From the NCBI GenBank assembly GCA_046330455.1, contig JAXLSU010000015.1:4647-68646 (forward strand): a stretch of 64,000 bases of DNA. Reading direction: 5' to 3'. A model generated the notes under the pieces. It searched no databases and was not told the origin of the DNA. It was given only the letters and a program-made list of their open reading frames with translations. The number at the start of each line of letters is the position of its first letter. Position 1 is the stretch's first letter. The position numbers and the translations under genes were made by a program. This DNA comes from CAVQXR01 sp046330455. GTDB taxonomy: Bacteria > Actinomycetota > Thermoleophilia > Gaiellales > Gaiellaceae. Shown here piece after piece: positions 26,528 to 33,686 of this stretch.

Positions 26528-27482
26528 CGAGGTCGGGGTCAGATCTTGCATCGCAACAACTCAGGCGTGTACGTGTATCCGATCTCCCCGGATCGCTGGA
26601 TCGAGGGTGGGCGGTGCCTAGGCTTCGTTGTGTGGTGAGGCCGCTTCGAATCGAGTTTCCAGGTGCGCTGTACCACGTCATCTCCCGCGGGAACGCGCGC
26701 CAGGCGATCTTCCTGGATGCCGGGGATCGTGAGCGGTTCCTCGCCGTTCTCGCGGCGGTCTGTGAGCGCTTCTCCTGGCGCGTGCATGCCTACTGTCTGA
26801 TGGGCAATCACTACCACCTCCTCGTCGAGACTCCGCGGCCCAACCTGGCTCGCGGGATGCAACAGGTGGGGAGCAACCATGCGCAGGGCTTCAACCGCCG
26901 GCATGGGCGCGTCGGTCACGTGCTTCAGGGCCGTTACACGGCGATTCTCGTCGAGCGTGAGACCTACCTGCTCGAGCTTGCTCGCTATGTCGTTCTGAAC
27001 CCGGTCAGGGCCGGCGTTTGCGCGAGTGCGGGGCGTTGGCCGTGGTCGAGCTACCGGGCTACCGCGGGACTGGAGGCGGCCCCGCCATTCCTCTTTGTCG
27101 ACTGGATCCTTGGCCAGTTCGGGGAGAACCTGACCGTTGCGCGTAGGCGCTACCGGGCCTTCGTCAGCGAGGGTGTCAAGGACCCTGTCGTGGAACCGTC
27201 GTTGGGACGGCTGTGTGCGGGGTCGAGCGGTTTCGTCCGTCGCCTGGTTCCGGATGCTCCCGACAGAGCAGAGATCGTCGAAGCCGAGCGCGATCCGCTC
27301 GGAGCCTCGCTGCGCGAGTTCCTGGACGCTGGGCAGACGCGGGCGCTGGTAATCGCCTACCGAGACCATGGCTACCGCCTTCGCGGCTCGCGAAGGCGCT
27401 TGGCGTCCATCCCTCGACTGTCTGCCGGCGTCTGCAACGGGCCGAGGCGGCGTTGCGATGCAAGGTCTGACCCCAGGGCGAA
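26528..27482 (+). mobile_element. RAYT (REP-associated tyrosine transposase) element
   Basis: A 955-bp segment between two copies of a 145-bp host sequence. Near its ends lie 23-base inverted repeats with one mismatch: 26535-26557 starts GGGGTCAGATCTTGCATCGC and 27452-27474 is its complement. GGGGTCAGA-type ends are commonly associated with this transposase type. The element inserted at, or duplicated, the beginning of the gene at 27525. Confidence 0.8.
26632..27470 (+). pseudogene. REP-associated tyrosine (Y1) transposase, frameshifted near 3' end
   Basis: RAYT/IS200-like HUH transposase. VRPLRIEFPGALYHVISRGNARQAIFLDAGDRERF is the family start, the HUH motif is in MGNHYHLLVETP, and GHVLQGRYTAILVERETYLLELARYVVLNPVRAG holds the conserved tyrosine region. 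The C-terminal helix-turn-helix LAKALGVHPSTVCRRLQRAEAAL is in another frame; one base appears lost near 27378-27386, just after AYRDHGYRL. The proper stop at 27470 lies inside the right inverted repeat. I chose GTG 26632 as start since upstream codons belong to the duplicated host fragment. Confidence 0.88.
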
Positions 27483-27627
27483 GGATCCCCCGCCTCCGCC
27501 AGCGACCCGGTGTAGGTTCGCGCGATGCACCGAGGACCACAGGCCGCCCGGACCCACGATCCCGCTGCGTTCGCAGGAACCGTCGCGACCGGGGTCTTCC
27601 TCTACTGGCTTCCGCTCGGTGCCGGCG
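27483..27627. repeat. 145-bp direct repeat, right copy (intact gene start)
   Basis: Right-hand copy of 26383-26527. Here the sequence continues into a full-length reading frame from ATG 27525, so this copy is the original or restored target and the left copy is the truncated one. Confidence 0.9.
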
Positions 27628-28181
27628 GGCATTGCGTTCGCTGGAGTGGCCGGACCTACGAGGTGGTCGTCGCCGCGGTCGGCCGACGGCCCCGGCTCGA
27701 CCTCTACCACTCTGCGCTCGAGGTGCGCATCGACGGCAGACGGTTCGTCGTGGAGCAGGCGCCGGTCGGCGACGGCCGCGGTGCCTCCCGCGGCGTCGTC
27801 GCGCAGGGCCCAGTCGGCGCCCGCTGGGCCGGGAGGCTGCGGCTCTTTCGCTACGAGCTGCGCTGCTGGCAGGACGGTGAGATCGCCGACGCGGCGGAGG
27901 CGGTCGACAGCCCGCGACACCTCACCGGCAACCGCGAGCGGGCGAGCGAGGTGCTGGCTCTCGCCGCGCGGGTACCGACGCCGATCTGGGGTCGCGACGA
28001 GCTCCACACGGGCGAGATGTGGAACTCGAACTCGATCGTCGCCTGGCTGCTCGCGAGCGCAGGCATCGACGCCGGCGCGATCCGGCCGCCTGCCGGGGGC
28101 CGGGCACCGGGGTGGGCGGCAGGCGTAACGGTCGCGCGTCGCGACGGCAACCGTGGCGCGAGCGCCGGCCGGCCCAGCTGA
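27525..28181 (+). CDS. Conserved hypothetical protein
   Basis: A 218-residue protein that I do not recognise. A short N-terminal hydrophobic stretch (FAGTVATGVFLYWLPLGAG, residues 16-34) may be a membrane anchor or signal. The body has WSGRTYEVVVAAVGRRPRLDLYHSALEV, HLTGNRERASEVLALAARVPTPIWG and EMWNSNSIVAWLLASAGIDA; the last two segments look like conserved motifs of an enzyme or binding domain. Its 5' end is duplicated by the upstream RAYT element. It is probably expressed from the region in the repeat, and 93 bases separate it from the next gene. Confidence 0.7.
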   Translation: MHRGPQAARTHDPAAFAGTVATGVFLYWLPLGAGGHCVRWSGRTYEVVVAAVGRRPRLDLYHSALEVRIDGRRFVVEQAPVGDGRGASRGVVAQGPVGARWAGRLRLFRYELRCWQDGEIADAAEAVDSPRHLTGNRERASEVLALAARVPTPIWGRDELHTGEMWNSNSIVAWLLASAGIDAGAIRPPAGGRAPGWAAGVTVARRDGNRGASAGRPS

Positions 28182-28274
28182 CCGCGGGAACGGCGCCGGA
28201 ACGCAGCCGGCCAACGCCCGACCGCAGGGATAGGCTCCCGGCAACGCCAGACGGAGTCGCTCTCCCACAGGACC

Positions 28275-29339
28275 ATGCCGGCCGTCTCGATCTCGACTCA
28301 ACCAGCTGGAAGGCCACGGCGGCTTCTCGACGGGGTAGTCGGCCCGCTCTATCCCGGCTACTTCAACCTCGTCATGGCGACCGGGATCGTGTCGGTCGGG
28401 TTCTCGCTGCTCGGTCGCGGGACGCTGTCTGACGCCCTGCTCGTCGTGAACCTCGTCGCCTACCCGCTCCTCCTCGTCGCGCTCGTGCTGCGCGCCGTCC
28501 TCTACCCGCGCCGGCTCTGGACAGACCTCGTCGACCCACGGCTCGTGTTCACGTTCTTCACGGTCGTCGCCGGCAGCGACGTGCTCGGCGCGGGGCTCCT
28601 CCTGCGTGGCCACGACGGGCTCGCGACCGCACTGTGGCTGTTTGCGTTGGCCGCCTGGGTGCTACTCGGCTACTTCAGCTTCGCCGTCCTCACCTTCGTC
28701 AACAGCGAGGAGGGCGCCGAGGTGGTCCACGGCGGCTGGCTGATCGCGATCGTCGGCACCGAGTCGCTCGTCATCCTCGGCGTTCAGCTCGCACCACGCT
28801 TCGGCTCGCTCGAGAACCTGACGCTCGTCACCGTCTACGCGCTGTGGGGAATCGGGATCGTGTTCTACGGGATCTTCATCACGCTCTTCACGCACCGGAT
28901 CTTCTTCCTACGCCTCGATCCGCGCGAGATGAGCCCCCTCTTCTGGGTCGTGATGGGCGCCGCCGCGATCGCCACCAACGCGGGCTCGACGTTGATCGCG
29001 AACCCGCCCGACCTCGCGTTCCTCACCGCCATGCGGCCGTTCATCGACGGCACGACGCTGATCCTGTGGGCGTGGGGCACATGGTGGATCCCGATGCTCG
29101 TGATCCTCGGTGTCTGGCGCCACGTCGTCCGCCGCTACCCGCTCCGCTACGACCCGGCCTACTGGAACCTCGTCTTCCCGCTCGGCATGTACACGGTCGC
29201 CACCTACCGGCTGTCGCTCGCCGCGGACTACACGGCACTGCAATCGGTCTCGCGCGTGATGATCTGGGTCGCGTTCGGCGCGTGGCTCGCGACGATGCTC
29301 GGCCTCGCCGGCTCGTTCGTCACCCGGCGCAGCTCGTAG
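28275..29339 (+). CDS. TDT family transporter (SLAC1/TehA-like)
   Basis: A 354-residue protein with about ten membrane helices of the tellurite-resistance/dicarboxylate transporter family that includes TehA and plant SLAC1 anion channels. YPGYFNLVMATGIVSVGFSLLG is the conserved first helix, and PAYWNLVFPLGMYTVATYRLS near the C-terminus repeats the pattern, as in the pseudo-fivefold fold. It probably conducts small anions such as nitrate, chloride or carboxylates. No regulator is coupled to it. Confidence 0.87.
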   Translation: MPAVSISTQPAGRPRRLLDGVVGPLYPGYFNLVMATGIVSVGFSLLGRGTLSDALLVVNLVAYPLLLVALVLRAVLYPRRLWTDLVDPRLVFTFFTVVAGSDVLGAGLLLRGHDGLATALWLFALAAWVLLGYFSFAVLTFVNSEEGAEVVHGGWLIAIVGTESLVILGVQLAPRFGSLENLTLVTVYALWGIGIVFYGIFITLFTHRIFFLRLDPREMSPLFWVVMGAAAIATNAGSTLIANPPDLAFLTAMRPFIDGTTLILWAWGTWWIPMLVILGVWRHVVRRYPLRYDPAYWNLVFPLGMYTVATYRLSLAADYTALQSVSRVMIWVAFGAWLATMLGLAGSFVTRRSS

Positions 29340-29373
29340 CGAGCGCGGCCGTTGCGTCGCGACCGCGGCGGGG

Positions 29374-29841
29374 CTAGGGCTGGTAGTCGCCGACCGTCTT
29401 GCGAGACGCGACCGCGATCCGGTTCCAGGCGTTGATCGCTGCGATCTGCCACAGCAGGTGTGCCAGCTCCCTGGCGTCGAACTGGCTCGCGGCCTGCTCG
29501 TAGACCTCAGCCGGAACGTGGGTGTCGGCGAGCAGCGTGACGGCGTCGGTGAGCGCTAGCGCCGCTCGCTCGCGGTCGTCGAAGAACGGCGCCTCGTGCC
29601 AGGCGGCCACCGCGTACAGCCGCTGCTCGGACTCGCCGAGCTTGCGCGCATCCTTCGTGTGCATGTCGATGCAGTAGCTGCAGCCGTTGAGGATCGAGGC
29701 GCGCAGCTTGACCAGCTCGCGCAGGCTCGTCTCGAGGTGGATCTGCTGCTCGAGCGTTCCGAGCGTCCGCGATGGCTCGGGCGCCTCGGCGTCGACGCTC
29801 AGGCGCTCGGTCTCGAAGTGGGCGGCAGTCGGCGTGCTCAT
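29374..29841 (-). CDS. AhpD-like carboxymuconolactone decarboxylase family protein
   Basis: A 155-residue alkylhydroperoxidase AhpD-type protein. The redox motif is C54 and C57 with H61 in NGCSYCIDMHTKDAR, the form found in peroxidase-active members. REGLYAVAAWHEAPFFDDRERAALALTDAVTLLAD-like downstream helices match the family. The ATG at 29841 has AAGGAGGAG upstream and shares one base with the stop of the preceding molybdopterin-domain gene, so they are coupled. Likely a peroxide or disulfide-reduction role in a stress cluster. Confidence 0.88.
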   Translation of the reverse strand: MSTPTAAHFETERLSVDAEAPEPSRTLGTLEQQIHLETSLRELVKLRASILNGCSYCIDMHTKDARKLGESEQRLYAVAAWHEAPFFDDRERAALALTDAVTLLADTHVPAEVYEQAASQFDARELAHLLWQIAAINAWNRIAVASRKTVGDYQP

Positions 29842-30326
29842 CACTCCTCCTTCTTGCCTGTTCGAGAGCCCAGCCGCGGCGTGGCCTGTGCGTTGGGCTC
29901 GATCCGTGCGAGCGCGATCGTCTCCGCGGTCGCCGCGCCGGGCTCCGACGTCAGCTCGATCCGGTCGACCGACTTGACGCTCTGGAAGCAGTCCCACTCG
30001 GAGGGACCGACGAGGCGGGGGAACCCGTCGCTGCGACCGGGTTGTGCAACCGCGAGCAACACCCGCTCGTCCTCGGCCTGAGCGCGCGAGAGAACGGCCG
30101 CGTACTCGCCGGAAGCGACGGTGACATACCGGCCCGAGCTCCTGGCGGCGGCAAAGGCGAGCAGGCGGGCGAGCCGGACGCCCGACCAGCGCTCGTCGAG
30201 CCGGCTCCAGCCCTCGCGGCAGTGGAAGTCCGCGACGACCTCATCCCCGGCGAGGGCACGTAGGTCTGCCAGCGAGAGCGACTGCGGCCGTTCCACCTCA
30301 CCCGAGATCGTCAGCACGGTGTCCAT
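29841..30326 (-). CDS. Small molybdopterin-dependent oxidoreductase domain protein
   Basis: A 161-residue protein with the sulfite-oxidase-type molybdopterin fold only, shorter than full SUOX-type enzymes and lacking a dimerisation domain. C36 in VADFHCREGWSRLDERWSGVRL occupies the position of the cysteine that ligates molybdenum. SGEYAAVLSRAQAEDERVLLAV and GFPRLVGPSEWDCFQSVKSVDRIEL are conserved. No signal peptide is visible, so it appears cytoplasmic. It is divergent from a SufR-like regulator with a palindrome between them and is coupled to the AhpD-like gene. Confidence 0.82.
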   Translation of the reverse strand: MDTVLTISGEVERPQSLSLADLRALAGDEVVADFHCREGWSRLDERWSGVRLARLLAFAAARSSGRYVTVASGEYAAVLSRAQAEDERVLLAVAQPGRSDGFPRLVGPSEWDCFQSVKSVDRIELTSEPGAATAETIALARIEPNAQATPRLGSRTGKKEE

Positions 30327-30338
30327 GTGACTCCTTTT

Positions 30339-30351
30339 ACACTATCAGTGT
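30339..30351. promoter_or_regulatory. Palindrome ACACT-ATC-AGTGT between divergent genes
   Basis: A perfect 5-3-5 inverted repeat sits 13 bases upstream of the molybdopterin-domain gene start and upstream of the regulator's probable start. It is a likely operator for the divergent SufR-like regulator. Confidence 0.6.
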
Positions 30352-30406
30352 GGGTTTTTTCACGCCGGACGGACAGGAGGTTGGCGCGGTAGGCTCGACC
30401 GTGTCG

Positions 30407-31108
30407 ATGGTCGAAGGCCCGGGGAACACCGAACAGGAACAGGCCCTGCGTCGCCACCGGGCGCTCGCCGACCCGAGCCGTGCGCGTATCCTCGCCGAGC
30501 TCGCCGACGATGGTCCGCTGGCCACGCGAGAGCTCGCCGGTCGGGTCGGCCTGCACGTGAACACCGTCCGCGTGCACCTGAACGCGCTCGTCGAGGCCGG
30601 GCTGGTCGTGTCCGAGCCGCTGCCGCCGCAGGGCAGGGGCCGACCGCGCATCGCCTATCGGGCCGCTGCGGCCGCCGGCGTGGAGGGCGGACGCCGGTAC
30701 CGGCTGCTCGCCGAGATCCTGACCGCGCTCGTCACCCGCTTCGGTCCCGACGCAGCCGGAAAGCTGGAGGAGGTGGGTGAGGCCTGGGGCCACTATCTCA
30801 TCGACACGCCGCCTCCCTTTGCCGAGCTCACCGACGGTGAGGCGGTCGAGAAGCTGGTCGGGCTGCTCGCCGAGCTCGGTTTTCAGCCGCAGGTCGACGA
30901 CAGCGGGCGTGGGCGGCGAATCCTGATGCGCCCGTGCCCGTTCCTCGAGCTCGCCCGGGCGCACCAGAACGTCGTCTGCGCCATCCACCTCAGCCTGATG
31001 CGAGGCGCGCTCGCCGGGCTGGGAGCGAGGACGCAGGTGACCAGGCTCGAGCCGTTCGTCGAGCCAGACCTCTGCGTCGCCCACCTCGGCAGCGGCCGCG
31101 CCGGCTAG
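30407..31108 (+). CDS. SufR-like winged-helix regulator with three cysteines
   Basis: A regulator of about 233 residues from ATG 30407. A GTG at 30350 would add 19 residues but overlaps the palindromic operator, so I prefer the shorter form. The N-terminal winged helix is HRALADPSRARILAELAD, TRELAGRVGLHVNTVRVHLNALVEAGLV and RGRPRIAYR. The C-terminal domain has MRPCPFLELARAHQNVVCAIHLSLMRGALAGL and FVEPDLCVAHL, giving a C-x13-C-x31-C pattern as in Fe-S-binding SufR-type regulators. It probably senses iron-sulfur or redox/NO status and controls the divergent genes. Confidence 0.82.
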   Translation: MVEGPGNTEQEQALRRHRALADPSRARILAELADDGPLATRELAGRVGLHVNTVRVHLNALVEAGLVVSEPLPPQGRGRPRIAYRAAAAAGVEGGRRYRLLAEILTALVTRFGPDAAGKLEEVGEAWGHYLIDTPPPFAELTDGEAVEKLVGLLAELGFQPQVDDSGRGRRILMRPCPFLELARAHQNVVCAIHLSLMRGALAGLGARTQVTRLEPFVEPDLCVAHLGSGRAG

Positions 31109-31569
31109 CCGGCCCGACCGATCCGAACCCGCCACACCTCGGGCCCCTGCTCGAGGTAGTCCCAGCTGTAGGCGCCGGCGTGCTCGGCCTCGAACTGGTA
31201 CCAGAGCGGCTTCGGGTCGTGGTCGTTCACGAGCACGAAGCCTTCGCCCGAGCCGAGGCCGTGGTAGGTCTCGAAGATCAGCTGGTGGCGGCGGGCCGGC
31301 GGCTCGCTGCGCACGTCGAGCACCTGGTCGGGGTTCGTGGACATCGCTTCCTCCTTGCGGTCGTGGTTCCCGGGATGGACGGTGAGGTAGTGCAGGGTCG
31401 CATTCAGACGGCGGGCTGCGCGCGGCGCCGGATCCCGCACGAGCCACCAGCCCTTCGCTGCGAGCCGGCAGGCGGCGTCGCGCTCGCCGGCGTCGCCGAG
31501 CGCGCGCACGGCCTGGTCGAGGAGTCGACCGAGCTGCTCGAATGCCTCCTCCGTGGGCGCTGCGGTCAC
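31105..31569 (-). CDS. DUF2249 domain protein with N-terminal helical domain
   Basis: A 154-residue reading frame. Residues 76-154 form a DUF2249 domain (VLDVRSEPPARRHQLIFETYHGLGSGEGFVLVNDHDPKPLWYQFEAE). Residues 1-75 are a helical segment (LLDQAVRALGDAGERDAACRLAAKGWWLVRD). An internal ATG at 31344 has an excellent AAGGAGGAA ribosome site, so the DUF2249 domain may be made alone (79 residues) or the two may be separate genes joined in frame. DUF2249 proteins often neighbour nitrosative or anaerobic metabolism genes. It ends tail-to-tail with the SufR-like regulator. Confidence 0.75.
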   Translation of the reverse strand: MTAAPTEEAFEQLGRLLDQAVRALGDAGERDAACRLAAKGWWLVRDPAPRAARRLNATLHYLTVHPGNHDRKEEAMSTNPDQVLDVRSEPPARRHQLIFETYHGLGSGEGFVLVNDHDPKPLWYQFEAEHAGAYSWDYLEQGPEVWRVRIGRAG

Positions 31570-31630
31570 GGGTCGCGGTGTCCCGGGCCCGCTGGTGGGT
31601 CGGCCGCAGCCCGGCTGTCCGGACGGCGTC

Positions 31631-31939
31631 TCAGCGCTGTCCCTCGCTGGCCGGCAGGGCGTGGTTTGCGCAGTAGTCCTCGACCATCGCGTCGACGACG
31701 TCGGACCCTTCGAGATAGGCGGCGTTGATGGGCGTGAACTCGATCCACTTCTCCGGCAGCGCGTCCTCGGGGAAGATCGCCTCGACCGGGCACTCCGGCT
31801 CGCAGGCGCCGCAGTCGATGCACTCCTCCGGGTCGATCACGAGCATCCTGCTCACCTCGTGAATGCAGTCGACCGGGCAGACGTCGACGCAGGACCTGTC
31901 CTTGACGTCGATGCACGGCTCGCCGATCACGTAGGTCAT
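31631..31939 (-). CDS. fdxA: Seven-iron ferredoxin (FdxA type)
   Basis: A 102-residue ferredoxin beginning TYVIGEPCIDVKDRSCVDVCPVDCIH, which with the later cysteines builds the 3Fe-4S and 4Fe-4S clusters of FdxA. ECIDCGACEPECPVEAIF supplies the classic CxxCxxCxxxCP motif. The C-terminal extension (WIEFTPINAAYLEG) is typical of actinobacterial FdxA. The ATG at 31939 has an AGAGGTGG ribosome site. The upstream DNA (31950-32000) is AT-rich and probably carries its promoter. It is a general electron carrier, often induced by hypoxia or NO in relatives. Confidence 0.95.
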   Translation of the reverse strand: MTYVIGEPCIDVKDRSCVDVCPVDCIHEVSRMLVIDPEECIDCGACEPECPVEAIFPEDALPEKWIEFTPINAAYLEGSDVVDAMVEDYCANHALPASEGQR

Positions 31940-32071
31940 CGGCACCACCTCTCTCTCGTCGCCATCGTATAAACACGTTATCAACGAGCTAAAACATTTG
32001 CGCGGTGGCGAGCAACGCTGGTAGCCTGGGCATGCGAACGGGAGGCCCTGCGCGGTACCGATCGAGTCGCC

Positions 32072-32293
32072 ATGCCGGCTGAGACGCTGACGATCGAGAC
32101 GCTCGAGCGCTGGGCCCGGAGCGGCGCCCACTGGCGGGTCGTCCACTGCGGGGAGTGTCGGGCGATCGTCGAGCTCCAGCAATGTACGGGCGAGCCTGTC
32201 GCGCGCCTCGAATCCGACGAGCCGGCGCTGATCGCATACCTCGACGGCGTCGAGTCCGACCTCGACCTCGACCTCGACTCGTCTGATCGGTGA
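32072..32293 (+). CDS. Small hypothetical protein with CxxC
   Basis: A 73-residue protein, not recognised. It contains HCGECRAIVELQQC, a CxxC plus a third cysteine that could bind a metal, and ends in an acidic run of leucine-aspartate pairs (ESDLDLDLDSSD). It starts at ATG 32072, divergent from the ferredoxin gene, and is followed 10 bases later by a DNA glycosylase gene, so the two may be co-transcribed. Confidence 0.6.
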   Translation: MPAETLTIETLERWARSGAHWRVVHCGECRAIVELQQCTGEPVARLESDEPALIAYLDGVESDLDLDLDSSDR

Positions 32294-32303
32294 TGACGGG
32301 AGC

Positions 32304-33236
32304 GTGACGCGATCACCGGGAGCCGGCCGACGGGTCGGTCCGCGCCAGCCTCTCGAGCTGCGTCCGCGACCGCCGTTCCGACTCGACCTCACCGCCTGGG
32401 CACTGCGCCGCCGGGAGCAGAACACGATCGACTTCATCGACGGGCAGACCTACCGCCGCACGCTACGACCCGGCGGCAGGCCGCTCGCCGTGGCAGTCAC
32501 CCAGCGTGGGGGCGCCGACGACCCCCGGCTCGAGGTCGCTCTCGGCAGCCGTCGGAGCGCGAGCGAGGACGACGTAAAGAGGCTGCTCACACGTCTGCTC
32601 GGCCTCGACGTCGACCTTTCTGCCTTCCATGCCCGCGCCGCCCGCGACCCGGTGCTCGACACGCTCGCAACGCGGTTCCGCGGGCTCAAGCCGCCGCGCT
32701 TCCCGACCCCGTTCGAGTGCCTGCTGAACGCTGTCGCCTGCCAGCAGCTCTCACTCGCCGCCGGTCTCACGCTGCTGAGCCGGCTCGCGGCGAGGACGGC
32801 CGGAGAGGACGGCCCGGCTCCTCCCTTCCCGGCTCCGGCCGAGATCCTGCGGCTGACCGGTTCCGACCTCCGCTCGATCGGGTTCAGCGAGCGCAAGGCC
32901 GACACGATCCTCGAGCTCGCGCGCGCCGCCCGGGCCGGCGAGTTCGGGCTCGAGCGTCTCGAGCACCTCGACGATCGGAGCGTTCGCGAATCGCTGCTGC
33001 GTCACCCGGGGATCGGCCCCTGGAGCGCCGACTACGTCCTGCTCCGTGCGCTCGGGCGCCTGCACGTGTTCCCGAGCCATGACGTCGGAGCCCTGAACGG
33101 CCTCCGGCGGTATCTCGCCGCGGCCGGAATCGAGGACGCCCCCGGGACGCTCGCGCGCTGGGCCGTCGACGCGGGCCTCGTCTACTTCCACCTGCTCCTG
33201 TACGGGCTCGAGGAGCGCGGCGCGCTCACGGCGTAG
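32304..33236 (+). CDS. AlkA-type DNA-3-methyladenine glycosylase (HhH-GPD)
   Basis: A 310-residue base-excision repair glycosylase. The helix-hairpin-helix is LLRHPGIGPWSADYVLLRALG, and the catalytic aspartate is in FPSHDVGALNGLRRY. FECLLNAVACQQLSLAAGLTLLSRL is the conserved AlkA core helix, and the N-terminal about 100 residues form the TBP-like domain. There is no Fe-S cysteine cluster, unlike EndoIII. It would remove alkylated purines. The start is GTG 32304; the first 15 residues are basic and may not all be translated. Confidence 0.9.
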   Translation: MTRSPGAGRRVGPRQPLELRPRPPFRLDLTAWALRRREQNTIDFIDGQTYRRTLRPGGRPLAVAVTQRGGADDPRLEVALGSRRSASEDDVKRLLTRLLGLDVDLSAFHARAARDPVLDTLATRFRGLKPPRFPTPFECLLNAVACQQLSLAAGLTLLSRLAARTAGEDGPAPPFPAPAEILRLTGSDLRSIGFSERKADTILELARAARAGEFGLERLEHLDDRSVRESLLRHPGIGPWSADYVLLRALGRLHVFPSHDVGALNGLRRYLAAAGIEDAPGTLARWAVDAGLVYFHLLLYGLEERGALTA

Positions 33237-33289
33237 GATTCATCGATCATCGAGCCACGCCGGCTCGGCCCCGACACGGAGGAGGAAGG

Positions 33290-33553
33290 GTGCCCACGGT
33301 CTTCGGCTACCACGATGTGAAGGACAGGGATCACTGGCTCGCCTCGCCTAGGCGCGAGGAGTTCTTCGGCCCACTCGGCGTGACGAACATCCGCACGTTC
33401 GTCGACCCCGGGAACCCCACGCGTGTGGGCGTGCTGATGGACGTCCCGGACATGGAGACCCTCGCGGCCGCGATGCAGACCGAAGGCGCTGCCGAGGCGA
33501 TGGCGTACGACGGAGTCGTGCCGGAGACGCTCGTGATCCTCGTCGAGGCCTAG
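33290..33553 (+). CDS. Small conserved hypothetical protein
   Basis: An 87-residue protein from GTG 33290, preceded by GGAGGAAGG. It resembles small ferredoxin-like (dimeric alpha-beta barrel) proteins: FGYHDVKDRDHWLASPRREEFFGPLGV, then RVGVLMDVPDMETLAAAMQTEGAAEAMAYDGV. I cannot assign a function. It stands alone between the glycosylase and the PhnB-like pair. Confidence 0.65.
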   Translation: MPTVFGYHDVKDRDHWLASPRREEFFGPLGVTNIRTFVDPGNPTRVGVLMDVPDMETLAAAMQTEGAAEAMAYDGVVPETLVILVEA

Positions 33554-33686
33554 CCCGACACGCGAGGCCCGTGTCAGCGCGCGGCACGTCCTCGCGCAGG
33601 GCAGCGCTGTGCCCGTGCTCTGCCTGATGTGAACCGTCGGACGCCCCGAGCGGATGGGCGTCCGGCGGCCGAAAAGGAGGTTCTGT

